A stretch of 64,000 bases of DNA from Odontesthes bonariensis. Its lineage: Eukaryota; Chordata; Actinopteri; Atheriniformes; Atherinopsidae. The stretch lies in assembly GCF_027942865.1 (NCBI RefSeq), contig NC_134511.1:2030567-2094566 (forward strand), written 5' to 3'. This document shows, piece by piece, positions 1 to 12,200 of this stretch. Every line of letters starts with the position of its first letter. Position 1 is the first letter of the stretch. Position numbers and translations under genes: made by a program. The notes under the pieces are model-generated. The model saw only the letters and a program-made list of their open reading frames with translations, was not told where the DNA came from and did no database searches.

Positions 1-299
1 TAACTTCAACCACCAACTGTGATTACTCAGAATGTATGAATGGTGCTTTGAACCAGACCACCTCGCCACAATGTTGGTTAATTGCATTTTTGCATCACAT
101 ATGATCTGTACATCGATCGAATGAAAGTGTTTCCTGTTAACACTCTAAAAAGTGTATTTCCGCAGTAGTTGAAATAATGTGAAGTTCTGAATTAGTTTCG
201 TTCAGATATCTGCTTTAGTGGAGGCAGTCTACATTTGTGGAGTATATCAACTTGGAATTACATGTTGTTCCCTCAACACACAGTAAACTGCTATTCTCA

Positions 300-478
300 T
301 TTGAGTGAATCTGCATCAATTATTAAAAGAATTTTATTGCTTTCACTGTTCTTTTATTGTTTTTATTTGTTTTTACTTATTCTTCTCTTTATTTATTACC
401 TGCTGTAAAGCACTTTGGTACATCGTAACGATTGTTTGTAAAGGGCTGTATAAATAAAATACATTTACATTTACATTA
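300..478 (+). mobile_element. 3' tail of a non-LTR retrotransposon or related SINE
   Basis: The stretch ends in a short motif resembling fish LINE/SINE 3' ends (AAAGCACTTTGG, then GTATAAATAAAA), followed by a small TACATT-type tail near 460-478. No coding part is visible upstream, so this would be a severely 5'-truncated copy. The first 300 bases are AT-rich and hold nothing I recognise. Confidence 0.4.
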
Positions 479-588
479 CAATTAGGTTTCTCGTGATGCT
501 GTGCGTCTGACGTCATGACGTCTCCGCCTTCCCCAGAACCTTCTAGAACTTTCCAGAACTTTCTACCGGCAGTTGGGCTGCCCGCCAC

Positions 589-1113
589 TAGGGTGACCAA
601 CCGTCCCGCGTAGCGCGTGCGCGTACAGCGTTCGAGGCCAAAATAGTCCGTCCCGCAAATTCAGAGCTTGTCCCGCATAATTGATTCTTGCTGGGGTTGT
701 CACTTTCCCCGCGCCACCCAGATAGCCAAACGAGCGTTACTTGACATTTCAGAACAGCACAGTCGCCGCAGACTGTAGAGCTACAACAGATCCACACACG
801 CACGCGCACACACACACCCCTTGCAGTCGCATCTGACAGGCTGGCTGTTATCAAATATTTGTTGTTGCCATGACAATTGACTCAACGTTCACAGTGATGA
901 AGAAGGTCAATTCACGCGCCTCATCACTAGGCACTTCAGTCAGTCAGTTGGCGCGGCATACTTGGCTAGAACTAGTTGTGGATTGTGGTTTGTGGATAAA
1001 AAAAAACAGGGGAAAATGGCAGTGTAAATGGTAGTGTGTGTCATTGAATGTTCAAAATATTATTGTTATCATTATTATTGTTATATATTACATCACCAAT
1101 AACAGAGGAATCA

Positions 1114-1187
<74 letters not shown>

Positions 1188-1323
1188 TGATATACCATGT
1201 AAGGTAGTATGTGCTAGAAATGGGTAAACCACTAAGAGTCTGGCGGCGGGGCGGCGTCCCCCCTTGTCCCCCATAAACATACCCCTTGTCCCCCCTTGGG
1301 CTTATGAGCAGGTGGTCACCCTA
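589..1323. mobile_element. hAT-type non-autonomous element (MITE) with 8-bp target duplication
   Basis: The ends are inverted: TAGGGTGACCA at 589-599 and TGGTCACCCTA at 1313-1323. Both sides are flanked by the same 8 bases, CCCGCCAC (581-588 and 1324-1331). An 8-bp duplication is the hallmark of hAT transposition. No transposase frame is seen. The interior holds a CA-rich tract (about 790-820) and a long TA tract (about 1117-1184). The empty site would lie in ordinary flanking DNA. Confidence 0.85.
1117..1184. repeat. (TA)n microsatellite
   Basis: About 34 uninterrupted TA dinucleotides inside the hAT MITE. The isoleucine/tyrosine-repeat frame it produces is an artefact. Confidence 0.95.
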
Positions 1324-1331
1324 CCCGCCAC

Positions 1332-1608
1332 TCTCTCGGCTCTGACAACTTGGAAAGAATATAGATGCTGAATTACCACCGTCTCCATCGTTTTTGAAGG
1401 TAAGTAAGAGGAAAAACTAATAATTTAATTGTAGTAAGTTTAATTAGTTTAGTTATTTTAGTAAGTTCCTGCCGCGAACACCTGCTAGCATCCCAGACAG
1501 CTAGCGGGGCTAGTTACTCTCCTGCTTTCTGGGTTTAAAATCGTAACGGTAGCTTACAGTTGTGTATTCATACAGTGTTGGTGTTGGCTTAGTGTTAGTT
1601 ATAAATTA

Positions 1609-1640
<32 letters not shown>

Positions 1641-2850
1641 GTATATATATATATATATATATAGAGGCAGCAAGCTGGGTCGCGGTTCTCTTCGGACTAC
1701 TTCGGGCACGCGCATTTATACACGACCGTTGGTTCATATGCCTGTCGGCGCGCACAGTTCAGAGTTCAGATTTGGAATACATATTTTTAAGTACATAGAT
1801 GCAGATGTACGCTGTAAACATGATGAAAGACACAATCTGATTGCACAAACTAACTCTAACATATCTTTAACCCTCAGGACTTCTGTACGGCAGAGCTTCC
1901 TTTGGTTCCTGTCAACCTCTCCAGAGGGGCGTCTGCTGATGGCAGAAGGATTATATGACCTCTGGTTGGGACTCTGGTCAGTTCCACAACCCTTGGCTTG
2001 GTGTCCAATGTGACGGCTCCCCCCAGCTGGCCCGCTGTATTCTCAGCTCTCTGACTTCTTGTGCCAGAGGGACAGTCCTGTGTGGAGGCAGCCCAGGCAG
2101 CTGGTTTTATCTGTGAACCTGCATACTTTCACTTTAGCAACAACAAAGGTATGCAAGCCCAAAATAGTGATAGTAATGTCTCATTTTAACTTTATCTTAA
2201 TTTAGTTTTACACAGAACAGGGATCAGTGAAATATAAATAAATTAAAAAAAATACAAACATATATATATATATATGGATAAAAAATTAGAGAGGGCTGGC
2301 TACATTTGAGGAATGAATTTTGTGTTGGCCGATGTGGCACAAAAAATCCCATCACAATCTTATTCATGATGTCCAAAAGCTGATTATATGGAGCACTACA
2401 CTTTTATGATCTCAAAGCATCACCAAGCAAGGAAGTGGAGTGTGTTGAGCCACAAGAACTACATGATACCTGCCCACTGGCAGACCTCCAAATTAGAATC
2501 ACTTTGAAAAGAAATGTCCAGGTTTTAAGGGTGAGGCCTCTGAATGTGAGAAGTTCTTTTAGTAAGTGGGAAAACAAAAGCCAGACTCATACAACACTAT
2601 TGTGTTCTCAAAACATTTATTTTACACTGTAAGCCAAAATGGTGTGATGTCATCGACTTATTAAAAATTGATTTAATGTCATCATTGTGATTTGTAAGAA
2701 ATGTGTTGTAGAAGCTGTTCAGCAGTGAAACGTGCAGCATCGAAGAAGACGACGTGTCCGGATATGTCCGGACAGATGATATCAGCGTCATGTTTTCCTC
2801 CAGTAAGCGTGGCAAATGTGAATAAAGGCAACCGCCATCATGTATAATGC
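1332..2850. other. Gene-free flank, no recognised gene
   Basis: I see no supported gene here. A compound AC/TA microsatellite lies at about 1612-1664 and a short TA tract at about 2261-2275. Short open frames exist but have no recognisable domain, splice context or codon bias. Confidence 0.6.
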
Positions 2851-3749
2851 ACACGGTTCACCCACCGGGGGGGCAACCGCCATTCCGCCCAGGCTTTCCA
2901 TATCAGGAAATGTGGGTCACTCAACAGGTGAGTCCCTTCTTCATGCATTTTACATGTTTAAGACATGTACACAGATGTGAAACAGTCTTTAAAAGCGTAA
3001 TTAAGTGTAACGCACCCCAAAAGCAAATTAATGATATTAAAATAGTTTATTACACAAAAAGGAGCGACAAACACTGTTCACTTATTTATTTTAAACTGAT
3101 AATAATAGGTTTTGGGCAGCCTAATACATGAAATTGGTTTTAATTGCAGCACCGGGACGTCCGACACAGGTGAGCTGTCACTGATGTCTGATCATAAGCG
3201 TTTTAGAGGAGGACAGGGGAGGAGATGGCTCCAAAGTGGTGGTGATAGTAATGCTGTAATCAGACACTAGTTCACGGTTCAGTTGTCCTGACCTGCAGTC
3301 CCCAGAGAATAGAAGCTTAGAATAGAAGGAACCAACTTATTCCAGCTTTTTGCGCATACGCAGACGTCTCAGTTATTCTGTCTCTGCATGTTAATGATGC
3401 TCACCTCTGTACCAGCTGACATGTTCTTGCTGGCATTGATGTCTGTAATTGAAATTATTAATGTTGCTTATGATGTGTGCGCTCTGTGGAGAGCTTCATT
3501 AACATGTTTCAGACTCGCCCGGTTTACATTAATGCCTGTATTTTGATATTTGAAATTTCAGGATGTTTTCATGATAGATTATTAGAGTTGGTTTGCGAGG
3601 TTGTGGAGTTCCTCTAAAAAGGCTTTAATAGGCTATTAAAGGAAGTGTCGGAATGGCGAGACGTTTATAAAAAAATAAAACCCACCGTCATTCCGACCAC
3701 AGGAGGAAAAAAGTGTCAGAATGGCGTTTGATAGAAAATTAAAGTGTCG

Positions 3750-4703
3750 GGGTGGTCCGTGGCGTAGTGGGCTGAGCAGGCGCCCCATGTACAGAGGCTA
3801 CAGTCCTCGCTGCAGCTGGCCCCGGTTCCAGTCCCCCATCGGATGGCCCTTTGCTGCATGTAGTTCCCCCTCTCTCTGCACCCTGCTTCCTGTCTCTCTT
3901 AACTGTCCTATCCATTAAAGCAGGGCTATTCAATTACAAATACAGTTGGGCCAGATTTTAAAACCGAGACCTTAAGCTGGGCCGGACATTTTCAGCAGTC
4001 AGTAAGGAGGAGGTAATGACAAATATAATGAAACAACATGTGAGGTTTATTCATCATTTCCCCTCTTCGTATGTTTGTAAAACACATTTAAAAACTGTTA
4101 AATGAACTGAGGTAGTCGCAGTACTCTGACTCCTGAAATAACCCGGGCATTAAAACAAAAAGTGCACATCCATGGTGATGAAACAGTTTTCCCTTTTGAA
4201 ATGAAATAAACATAAACAAAACTTCTCTAAATAAATAGAACCTGAGGTAACAGCAATGCTGTTTTTCACTTTAAAATACTAAAAAGAATATTTTGGTCAC
4301 AAAATGTCGTCTCCCTTTTGAAATGAAATCAGGGTCACATGAAGGCGGGGTTGAAACGACGGTTTTCATCGTCAGTTTTTCCGTTTGAGGGTTGAGAGAG
4401 ACGAACTTTTTCAGTTGAAGTTGAGCTGCTAACATGGTTCCATCAGTAACTTTCAGAACAACGCGCTGCCTTGTGGGTTGGTTGTGTGTTGCTAGGCTAC
4501 GTGGAGTGTTGCTTTCTGATCTACTGTAAGAATTCTGAGCTCATTTTCTCAAACTGTGTTTTTCATGGTTTTTCTCTGCTTTTTTGGCTGAACCACAAGT
4601 TGGGCCACTCGGGTTATTGCTTCTGGGCCGCATGTGGCCCGCGGGCCGCCATTTGAATAGCCCTGCATTTAAGGCATAAATGCCCCAAAATAATTATAGA
4701 AAA
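3750..4703 (+). mobile_element. tRNA-derived SINE interrupted by a hAT element
   Basis: The head carries a polymerase III A-box-like TGGCGTAGTGG and a B-box-like GGTTCCAGTCC, then a pyrimidine-rich body and an A-rich tail. The 17-base flank AGAAAATTAAAGTGTCG is repeated at 3733-3749 and 4704-4720 and is the target-site duplication of the SINE. The tail is split by the hAT element at 3921-4665. Confidence 0.8.
3921..4665. mobile_element. Non-autonomous hAT element nested in the SINE tail
   Basis: Ends are CAGGGCTATTCAA and TTGAATAGCCCTG. The 8-base flanks are CATTAAAG (3913-3920) and CATTTAAG (4666-4673), one mismatch apart; in block B they are identical. The interior is AT-rich with no transposase frame. 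Confidence 0.85.
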
Positions 4704-5189
4704 AGAAAATTAAAGTGTCGCCATTCCAACAATTTGAGGCCCATGGCGGGATGTAACCCACCGACCGTGATCCTCAGCCAATGACACTGTCTCTGCGCCC
4801 TGGTCCGACCGCTCCAGCAGGGGTGAAGAAGCTCAGAGGACTTTGTGAAGGTTTCTACAGGGCAAATAATACGTGAGTGCAACGCTCACATTCTGCCCTG
4901 TGGCGGTGTCACGGGTGGCCAGGTGGATATAATGGAATGTGAAGGGGAAGATGGGGAGGAGCAAGTTTATGCGCTGTCGGTCCTGATTACACCAAGAAAA
5001 AGCAGCTCCGGAGGACTGCAGATGTTGTCTCGCTTCTTTGTGACCCCCGACTGTCAGAGCAGACTGCCAGAGATGAGGACTGGATGAAGCTGCAGCAGCA
5101 GCTGTTGTTTCTCTCTTCAGTTGGTGAGAAAAAAGTCTCTGCTGGACTTTTTGTTGCTGCAGCTCAAACATGCATGAATGGGAGTGAGC

Positions 5190-5347
5190 TCACCTGATTT
5201 CCTGTAAAGGAAAAGGGGCGGAGCCTCAGACCAGGTGGACCAGGTGAACCAGTTATTCCAGATTACGACAGAACACAGACACATTCACACAGTTCAGGCT
5301 CCATTTTGAGTGGACAGCAGCAGGAGGAAACCTGAGGTCAGAATCAG
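5190..5347 (+). promoter_or_regulatory. Putative promoter and untranslated first exon of NLR gene 1
   Basis: A palindromic TTCCTGTAAAGGAA (ETS/STAT-like) is followed directly by a GC box (GGGGCGGAGCC, about 5215-5225), with no TATA box. About 120 bases later is a consensus splice donor: the exon ends AATCAG at 5347 and the intron starts GTGAGTG. The same arrangement recurs in blocks B and C, which supports a conserved functional unit. The transcription start is inferred (about 5260), not seen. Confidence 0.55.
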
Positions 5348-5517
5348 GTGAGTGTGAACAACCTTCTTATTTCACTGTCAGAGTCTCTGAGTGGGTTTCC
5401 TCTCTGGACTGCAGAGGAAGAAGAAGCAGAACTCAGCAGCTTGTTTCTGCTGTTGAAACCAAGCTGATCGGACGGCTCTGATACAAAGAACTGATCCGAC
5501 TCGGGTGTAAAACCATC

Positions 5518-5640
5518 AAGTTCAGATTGTTTCAGCTTTCTGACTCACTGCTTAGTTCAGATTGTTTCAGCTTTCTGACTCACTGCTTAGTTCAGATTGT
5601 TTCAGCTTTCTGACTCACTGCTTAGTTCAGATTGTTGGAT
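5518..5640. repeat. 35-bp tandem repeat in NLR gene 1 first intron
   Basis: About three copies of a 35-base unit beginning TTCAGATTGTTTCAGC. Block C carries five to six copies of the same unit (32755-32945), so copy number has changed since duplication. Confidence 0.85.
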
Positions 5641-6160
5641 GTGAGGCAGCTGTTGGTCTGACTGATGAAGAAGGCACAGCAAAGATTTTCTGTCCTTTGG
5701 GGGCCATTTTCTCTGCTGAAGCTGCGTCACTGCTGGGGGGCGCGTTTCTATGATCACCACTTTGAGAACATTTCTGTTCCTGGATCAGTTCTACAGATTA
5801 TGAGACGTCTCATCAGAAGCTGGATCATTACTGAAGGAGTTTACTGACAGAATGAGTGAACGAACATGTAGATAACACACAGATAAACACAGTGAAGCTG
5901 ATGTGTTTTAATCAGGACTTCAGAGCAGCTTTGGCAGCAGTAACTCATCTGTAAATCCAAACTCCACAAAGCTGCAGACAGCTGATCAGCTGGGTCAGCA
6001 CAAACTGAGTCTGACGGCTCGGAGGAAAGAAATGACGTCTCCTTTCTCTAAAAGTTCCTTCTGACGTGGAACAGAAAGAAAAGCAGGAGGTTAAAGCTTG
6101 TTTCAGTTTGGCTGTGAGACCTGAACAGACGTGTTTGTCTTCATTCTTTTCTTCTCTCAG

Positions 6161-6262
6161 ACTGACTGAAGTCCAGAAGATGGACAGAGCAGAGTCTGCA
6201 GCATCCAGCGCTCGCTCTGCCAACAGGAACCCACCCAGACCTCCAGAACCATCAGACACAAA
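6161..6262 (+). CDS. NLR gene 1 exon with start codon
   Basis: The acceptor CTTCTCTCAG ends at 6160. Nineteen untranslated bases precede the ATG at 6180. The 27 complete codons read [10 protein letters not shown]... and end PPEPSDTK across the splice. The donor at 6263 is GTAAGA and leaves phase 2, which fits the next exon. Block C retains the surrounding sequence but has lost this exon. Confidence 0.75.
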
Positions 6263-9200
6263 GTAAGAGAACTGCTCATGGGGGGGGGGGGCAGCTTCTT
6301 ATCTGGGATATCACCATGGCAACGTATACTGGCAACCCAAACAGGTTGAACATATTCAGGGTGACTTTAAGCTTATTTTTAGGTGGTCTGGCTTAACTCG
6401 CCCTAACAGCGGAGATGTTGTTGAGCTGTAGTAGGATGCTGGTTATCAGCCCAGGTTTTCTGACTGAATATGAGCGCGTTCGTGTTCATGAGGAGGTGGC
6501 ATCAGCTGACCAATCAGAACCTCTAATTCTGTCAGAGTGAAAAGCAGCAGCTGCTGCAGTGAAAGCTGGAAGGAAAGAAGAGAAAAAGGAAAAAGAATGC
6601 CAGCAGGAGGAGATGTGATCTGTGTGTGATGGTGTGTTTTATTAAAGCACGTGAGGAGGTTTCACACTTATTCTGTCAGGCTGAATTCTGCCTGTTTTAA
6701 ATGAACCAAGTAAAGAACAAACAGAAAAGAGATTGAAACAGTCAGAGGGCTTCCTGGAAATTTCTGAGTTCATTCTCTGTCTTCCGGCCTCTAAAATGCT
6801 TTTGAGTGGTTAAATGACTGCAGTTAGTTTTAAAACTCTTTCTAAGATGTATGTGGATGTGAATATGAACATACAGACATCAGCTGATTTAGCTTCAGGA
6901 ATTTGATACCCTGCACACTCATATAAGGTACAGGTGTAGGGAAAGGCAGGGAAATCTGTTATATTTCAGAGATGATTCTGATTAAACGTTGGTTTTTAAT
7001 CTTTAACAGTAAACAGGAACACGCTTTAGAGGAATTAATCCCTGTTTTAGGCTCAGAAACATTCACTGTGACTGACACGTCTCTGATAAAGATGCTTCTG
7101 AGGAGTCTCTCTTTGACTCCAGTCTGCTGGACAGAGACTCACCGTTAACGCACCGGCGGCCATTTTATTGGATCATTCTGATAGTGAAGTGAATATTTTT
7201 CTGTGTATGTGCATGTGAATGACAGCATGTCTGTGTTTGCAGAGGTCAGCACCTCAGACAGAGAGCAGAGTCTCCAGGATCTGACTGTCTGTCTTTGATG
7301 AGTGACATGTCCAAAGATTATCCTCCTAACCTCAGTGATGAAGCTGGACCCTCAGGCACAAAGTAAGACAACTGAAACACAGATTTCAGGACCTTTCATG
7401 ATGTCTTTATTACAAAAAAGAGAAAAAAATGAAGGACAAATTAATATAGTGATTTCAGAGGTTCCAGGTTCAACTCCCGGCTGGGGCCTTTCTGTGTGTA
7501 TCTGCATGTTCTCCCTGTGTATGTGTGGGTTCTCTCCGGGTACTCCGGCTTCCTCCCACCGTCCTAAAACATGCCTGTTAGGTTAACTGGTGTCTCTAAA
7601 ATGTCCTTAGCAGTGAGTGTGAGCGTGTGTGGTTGTTTGTCTGGTTTGTCTCTGTGTGGCCCTGTGATGGACTGGCCGCCTGTACAGGGTGAACCCCGCC
7701 TCTCGCCCATTGACCGCTGGGATGGGCTCCAGCCCCCCCGCAACCCGACCGACGGATTCAGCGGTATAGAAAATGGATGGATGGATGGATTAAATGAATA
7801 AAACAAATCAAAGATGAAATGTCAGAGTAAATAAACAGGGGCCTTAACACAAAGTTAAATGAATACAGTTGCAAAGGAAAGGCGATTTTATTTATAGAGC
7901 ACAATTCATACACAAGGCAATTCAAAGTGCTTCACAGCTACATAAAATCACAAGAAGGCAATAAAATCATTAAAAATAGTAATAAAAATTAATAAACCCA
8001 TTAAAAATAATCATTAATTCATTTAAAAGTGAAGAGTGCAGATAAAATACTTTCAGGTGTCATATGCACAGCTAAATAGAACTGTTTTCTGCCTGGATTT
8101 AAACATTGTCAGAGTTGAGGCCTGTCTCACATCTTCTGGAAGACTGTTCCAGATGTTAGGAGCATCAAACAAACGCAGCCTCACCTTGTTTAGTCCTGAC
8201 TCTGGGCCCCAGCAGCAGACCCCTCCCTGGGGCAGTAGACCCCTCCCTGGGGCAGTAGACCCCTCCCTGGGGCAGTAGACCCCTCCCTGGGGCAGCAGAC
8301 CCCTCCTTGAGGCAGCAGACCCCTCCCTGGGGCAGCAGACCCCTCCCTGGGGCAGCAGACCCCTCCCTGAGGTTCTCAGAGCCCCAGTTGGTTCATATGG
8401 CTCTAACATGTCAGAGATGTACTTTGGTGCTGGACCATGAAGAGACTTGTACACAAGCAGAGCTGTTTTAAAGTCTATTCTCTGAGCGACAGGAAGCCAG
8501 TGCAGAGACCTGAGCACTGGACTAATATGGTCGCATTTCCTGGTTCTGCTCAGATTTAGGAAAGCAGAAATATCAATCAATGAATGAATGTATGTGAATA
8601 ACAGCATGTCTGTGTTTGCAGAGGTCAGCACCTCAGACAGAGAGCAGAGTCTCCAGGATCTGACTGTCTGTCTATGAAGAGTGACCGGTCCAAAGATTAT
8701 CCTCCAGACCTCAGTGATGAAGCTGGACCCTCAGGCACAAAGTAAGACAACTGAAACACAGATTTCAGGACCTTTCATGATCTATTTTATTTCTGTTAAA
8801 TGCCCTGTAACTAGTTTAGCACAGGCATTAACTAGCTGCTGTCTCCTGTTGCCATGACAACAAATGGGAGAACAGCACTCAGTCTGGTGGCAAACCCAAA
8901 ACTCTGGCTACAGAGCTGAGTTTCTGATCATTTTGGTTTGTGTTGGAAATCTAAACTCTACTTCCAGTTCAGGAGCAACATGGCCTCTGAACAGGACCAC
9001 ATGTCTGTCAGTGATGGTCTGTTTTCTGCCTCTGACAGCTCAGGGGGCCACAGTGGATGGATGTGGGATGAAATGTGATCATCTCAGTGTAGCTGCAGCC
9101 AGTGTTGTTAGAATCTATTTGATCAGCCCAGGTCTTTATCAATACACTTATTGGTTAGCTGTAATTACTAAAGAGTTTTTTATTTCTTAATTCTAAAAGA

Positions 9201-12200
9201 GCAAATGTAGAATAGGATTAGGACTGATTTGAAATGTTTCCTGCAGAGCAGCAGCAGTAATATTCACACAGTGAAGTCAGCACATAAACTGAGGATTGAA
9301 CCAGATGTGAAATGTTGCTGCAGGAAGGGTTGAGTTTGTATTCACATCAAACAGCAGAGTTGATGCCAAATGGAGTTATTTTAAAAGGATTTTAGTGATG
9401 AAGACATGTGTTGACAGAGGGAGGAAGAGGAGTGGTGTTTGTGAGGAGCAGCAGCTGTCCTGCTGTGCTCTGTGTCAGGACGTCCTGAAGGATCCGGTCT
9501 CTGCCAGCTGTGGACACTGGTTCTGCAGACAGTGCATCACCTCATACTGGGACCAGTCTGCTCCCTCAGGAGGCTCATACTGGGACCAGTCTGCTTCCTC
9601 CTGTCCCCGGTGTGGAGAAAGATCCAGAGCTGCACCAGGTCAGATATTTCTGTTAACCCATTTAGATGCACACACACATCATCATGTTCATCATTTTATT
9701 AACTCACATCAGACTGAATTAATACGCCAAATCAAAGCTTTATATTCTGTGGACATCAGTTAAATCAGAGCTGGATCATATTTCTGAGAGGAAGACATAA
9801 ATGCTGTAATGAGCAAATGGATCAGAAAATGAAACTAAACCAACACAATTACCAAGATAGCAGCACCTGTGGAGAAGAGCAGAGTAATCAGACTGAAATC
9901 AGGACTAAAGGAGCCAAAATAAGATGGGAGGAGCCACAGGTGTCCTAAATCACACAAATCAGCTCCCAGCAGAACAAACAGACACTCGTTAATGCCACAA
10001 CCAACCACAAGAGTCATCACAAAGGTCATCAGGAACATCATTTAAAGCTGAACTCCCAGTGAAATGGATCTGAGGTTTCTTCTGGAACACATGTCCTCTG
10101 TTCACTCTGCAGAAGGGAAATCCAAACCCAAATGAACATGTTGTCGCGTTACTTGATAAAATATCAAAGTTCTCACTGTCTAAATAAACCTTATTTAACC
10201 TCGTATGGTTTGGAACCATCTTCAAAGAAGGAAAAACACAGAATCTTACTATTCTGGTATATTAAGTTAAAATTTCAATTAATAACCAGTCTCATGTCAC
10301 GCTACTTTTGTGAATTCTCGTTTGATTTGACAGACATTACGTAAAGAAAGCCTACAACACAACCTGTTAATTTGATATATGTATATATATATATATATAT
10401 ATATGAACTATTTATTAAAATGATATGACCAAAGACATGAACCTTAAAAACAAACAGGAGAAATTCACTGAATACGGGTGATTATATTAAACACTCAGTA
10501 AATTGAAAATAAAATATGGGGAAAGGAGAGGTACCGGATTTACTCAAGTAGTTTAGGTTTGTTTACTATTTGCAGCTAAAGACTGTAGGGCTGTAGCGAT
10601 ACGCTAATCTCACAATACGATACACGATATTCAGCCTACGATACACGATATTCAGCCAACGATACGATACACGACATTCAGCCAACGATACACGATATTC
10701 AGCCAACGATACGATACACGATATTCAGCCAACGATACACGATATTCAGCCTACGATACGATACACGACATTCAGCCAACGATACACGATATTCAGCCTA
10801 CGATACACGATATTCAGCCAACGATACGATACACGACATTCAGCCAACGATACACGATATTCAGCCAACGATACGATACACGATATTCAGCCAACGATAC
10901 ACGATATTCAGCCTACGATACACGATATTCAGCCAACGATACGATACACGACATTCAGCCAACGATACACGATATTCAGCCTACGATACACGATATTCAG
11001 CCAACGATACGATACACGACATTCAGCCAACGATACACGATATTCAGCCTACGATACACGATATTCAGCCAACGATACGATACACGACATTCAGCCAACG
11101 ATACACGATATTCAGCCTACGATACACGATATTCAGCCAACGATACGATACACGACATTCAGCCAACGATACACGATATTCAGCCAACGATACACGATAT
11201 TCAGCCTACGATACGATACACGACATTCAGCCAACGATACGATACACGATATTCAGCCAACAATACGATACACGATATTCAGCCAACGATACGATACACA
11301 ACATTCAGCCAACGATACACGATATTCAGCCAACGATACGATACACGATATTCAGCCAACGATACGATACACGATATTCAGCCAACGATACGATACACGA
11401 TATTCAGCCTACGATACACGATATTCAGCCTACGATACGATACGATACACGATATTCGTATTTTGTACTGGATGTTTGTTGATATTACTCCGCCACCGCT
11501 AAGAAAATAGTTCGAGCATGAACGAGCTGCCAAATAAAACCAGACAGAAGCAACTTTTCACAACCAAATTTGATATGGATACCAGCGCACACAAGTAACC
11601 ACTCCGGTGAGTTGATGATTTTGAAAACGGACGTTTATGGTGCTTTTACGGAACTTTTAGGACATGCAAAATACTTGCCATTCTGAAGCAGGTTGAGAAG
11701 AATCAAAATTAGGCAAATACCGGAGACAGCAGTAAAATTCAAAAAAGCGGTGAGGGGGGTTCTAAAACATTGCAGACGACTCATAAAAGAGGCTTAATGT
11801 TGAAAATACCGCAGTTCTCCTCTAACAATGGAATAGAAAAAGAAACGGCAGAAACATTGGTTAACAGTTGCATTTCTTCATATAAATGTCCAGTTTACTG
11901 ACTTCAATTGGATTTAACTATTCAGTACTACAGACCACTAGGGGGCAATGTGGTTCCATAGGCAGGTTAGTCATTTTTCCAACAGGGTTATTTCTTCATT
12001 ATTCTTGCAAGTACGATCGTGAAAAGGGTCTTAAAATGCAGTTGATGATTTCACTGAGAACCTGAAAGAACTTGTACAAAGATATCAAACACATTTAATA
12101 CAGTTTTAAGATTCTACTGAAAGTGAATCTGAGCAAAGTCATTTCCAATTCCATGAGGCGCCTGGTTCTCTTATCTGGCTTGGTGAGGGTAGATGTCACC

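Larger units (their letters stand above)
3150..5640. repeat. Duplicated block A: NLR promoter region plus upstream TEs
   Basis: This block recurs, in order, as block B (about 28970-31440) and, partly, as block C (about 31461-33050). It contains a unique-looking stretch (3150-3640), a SINE split by a hAT element, and the GC-box promoter with the untranslated first exon of NLR gene 1. Relative to B, copy A lacks a stretch equivalent to about 29503-29842. C starts inside the hAT element, so it is truncated at its left. Confidence 0.8.

Noticed and set aside
3750..3840. tRNA gene suggested by A-box and B-box motifs
   Set aside because: The cloverleaf is incomplete, and the body, tail and 17-base flanking duplication show it is a SINE head.
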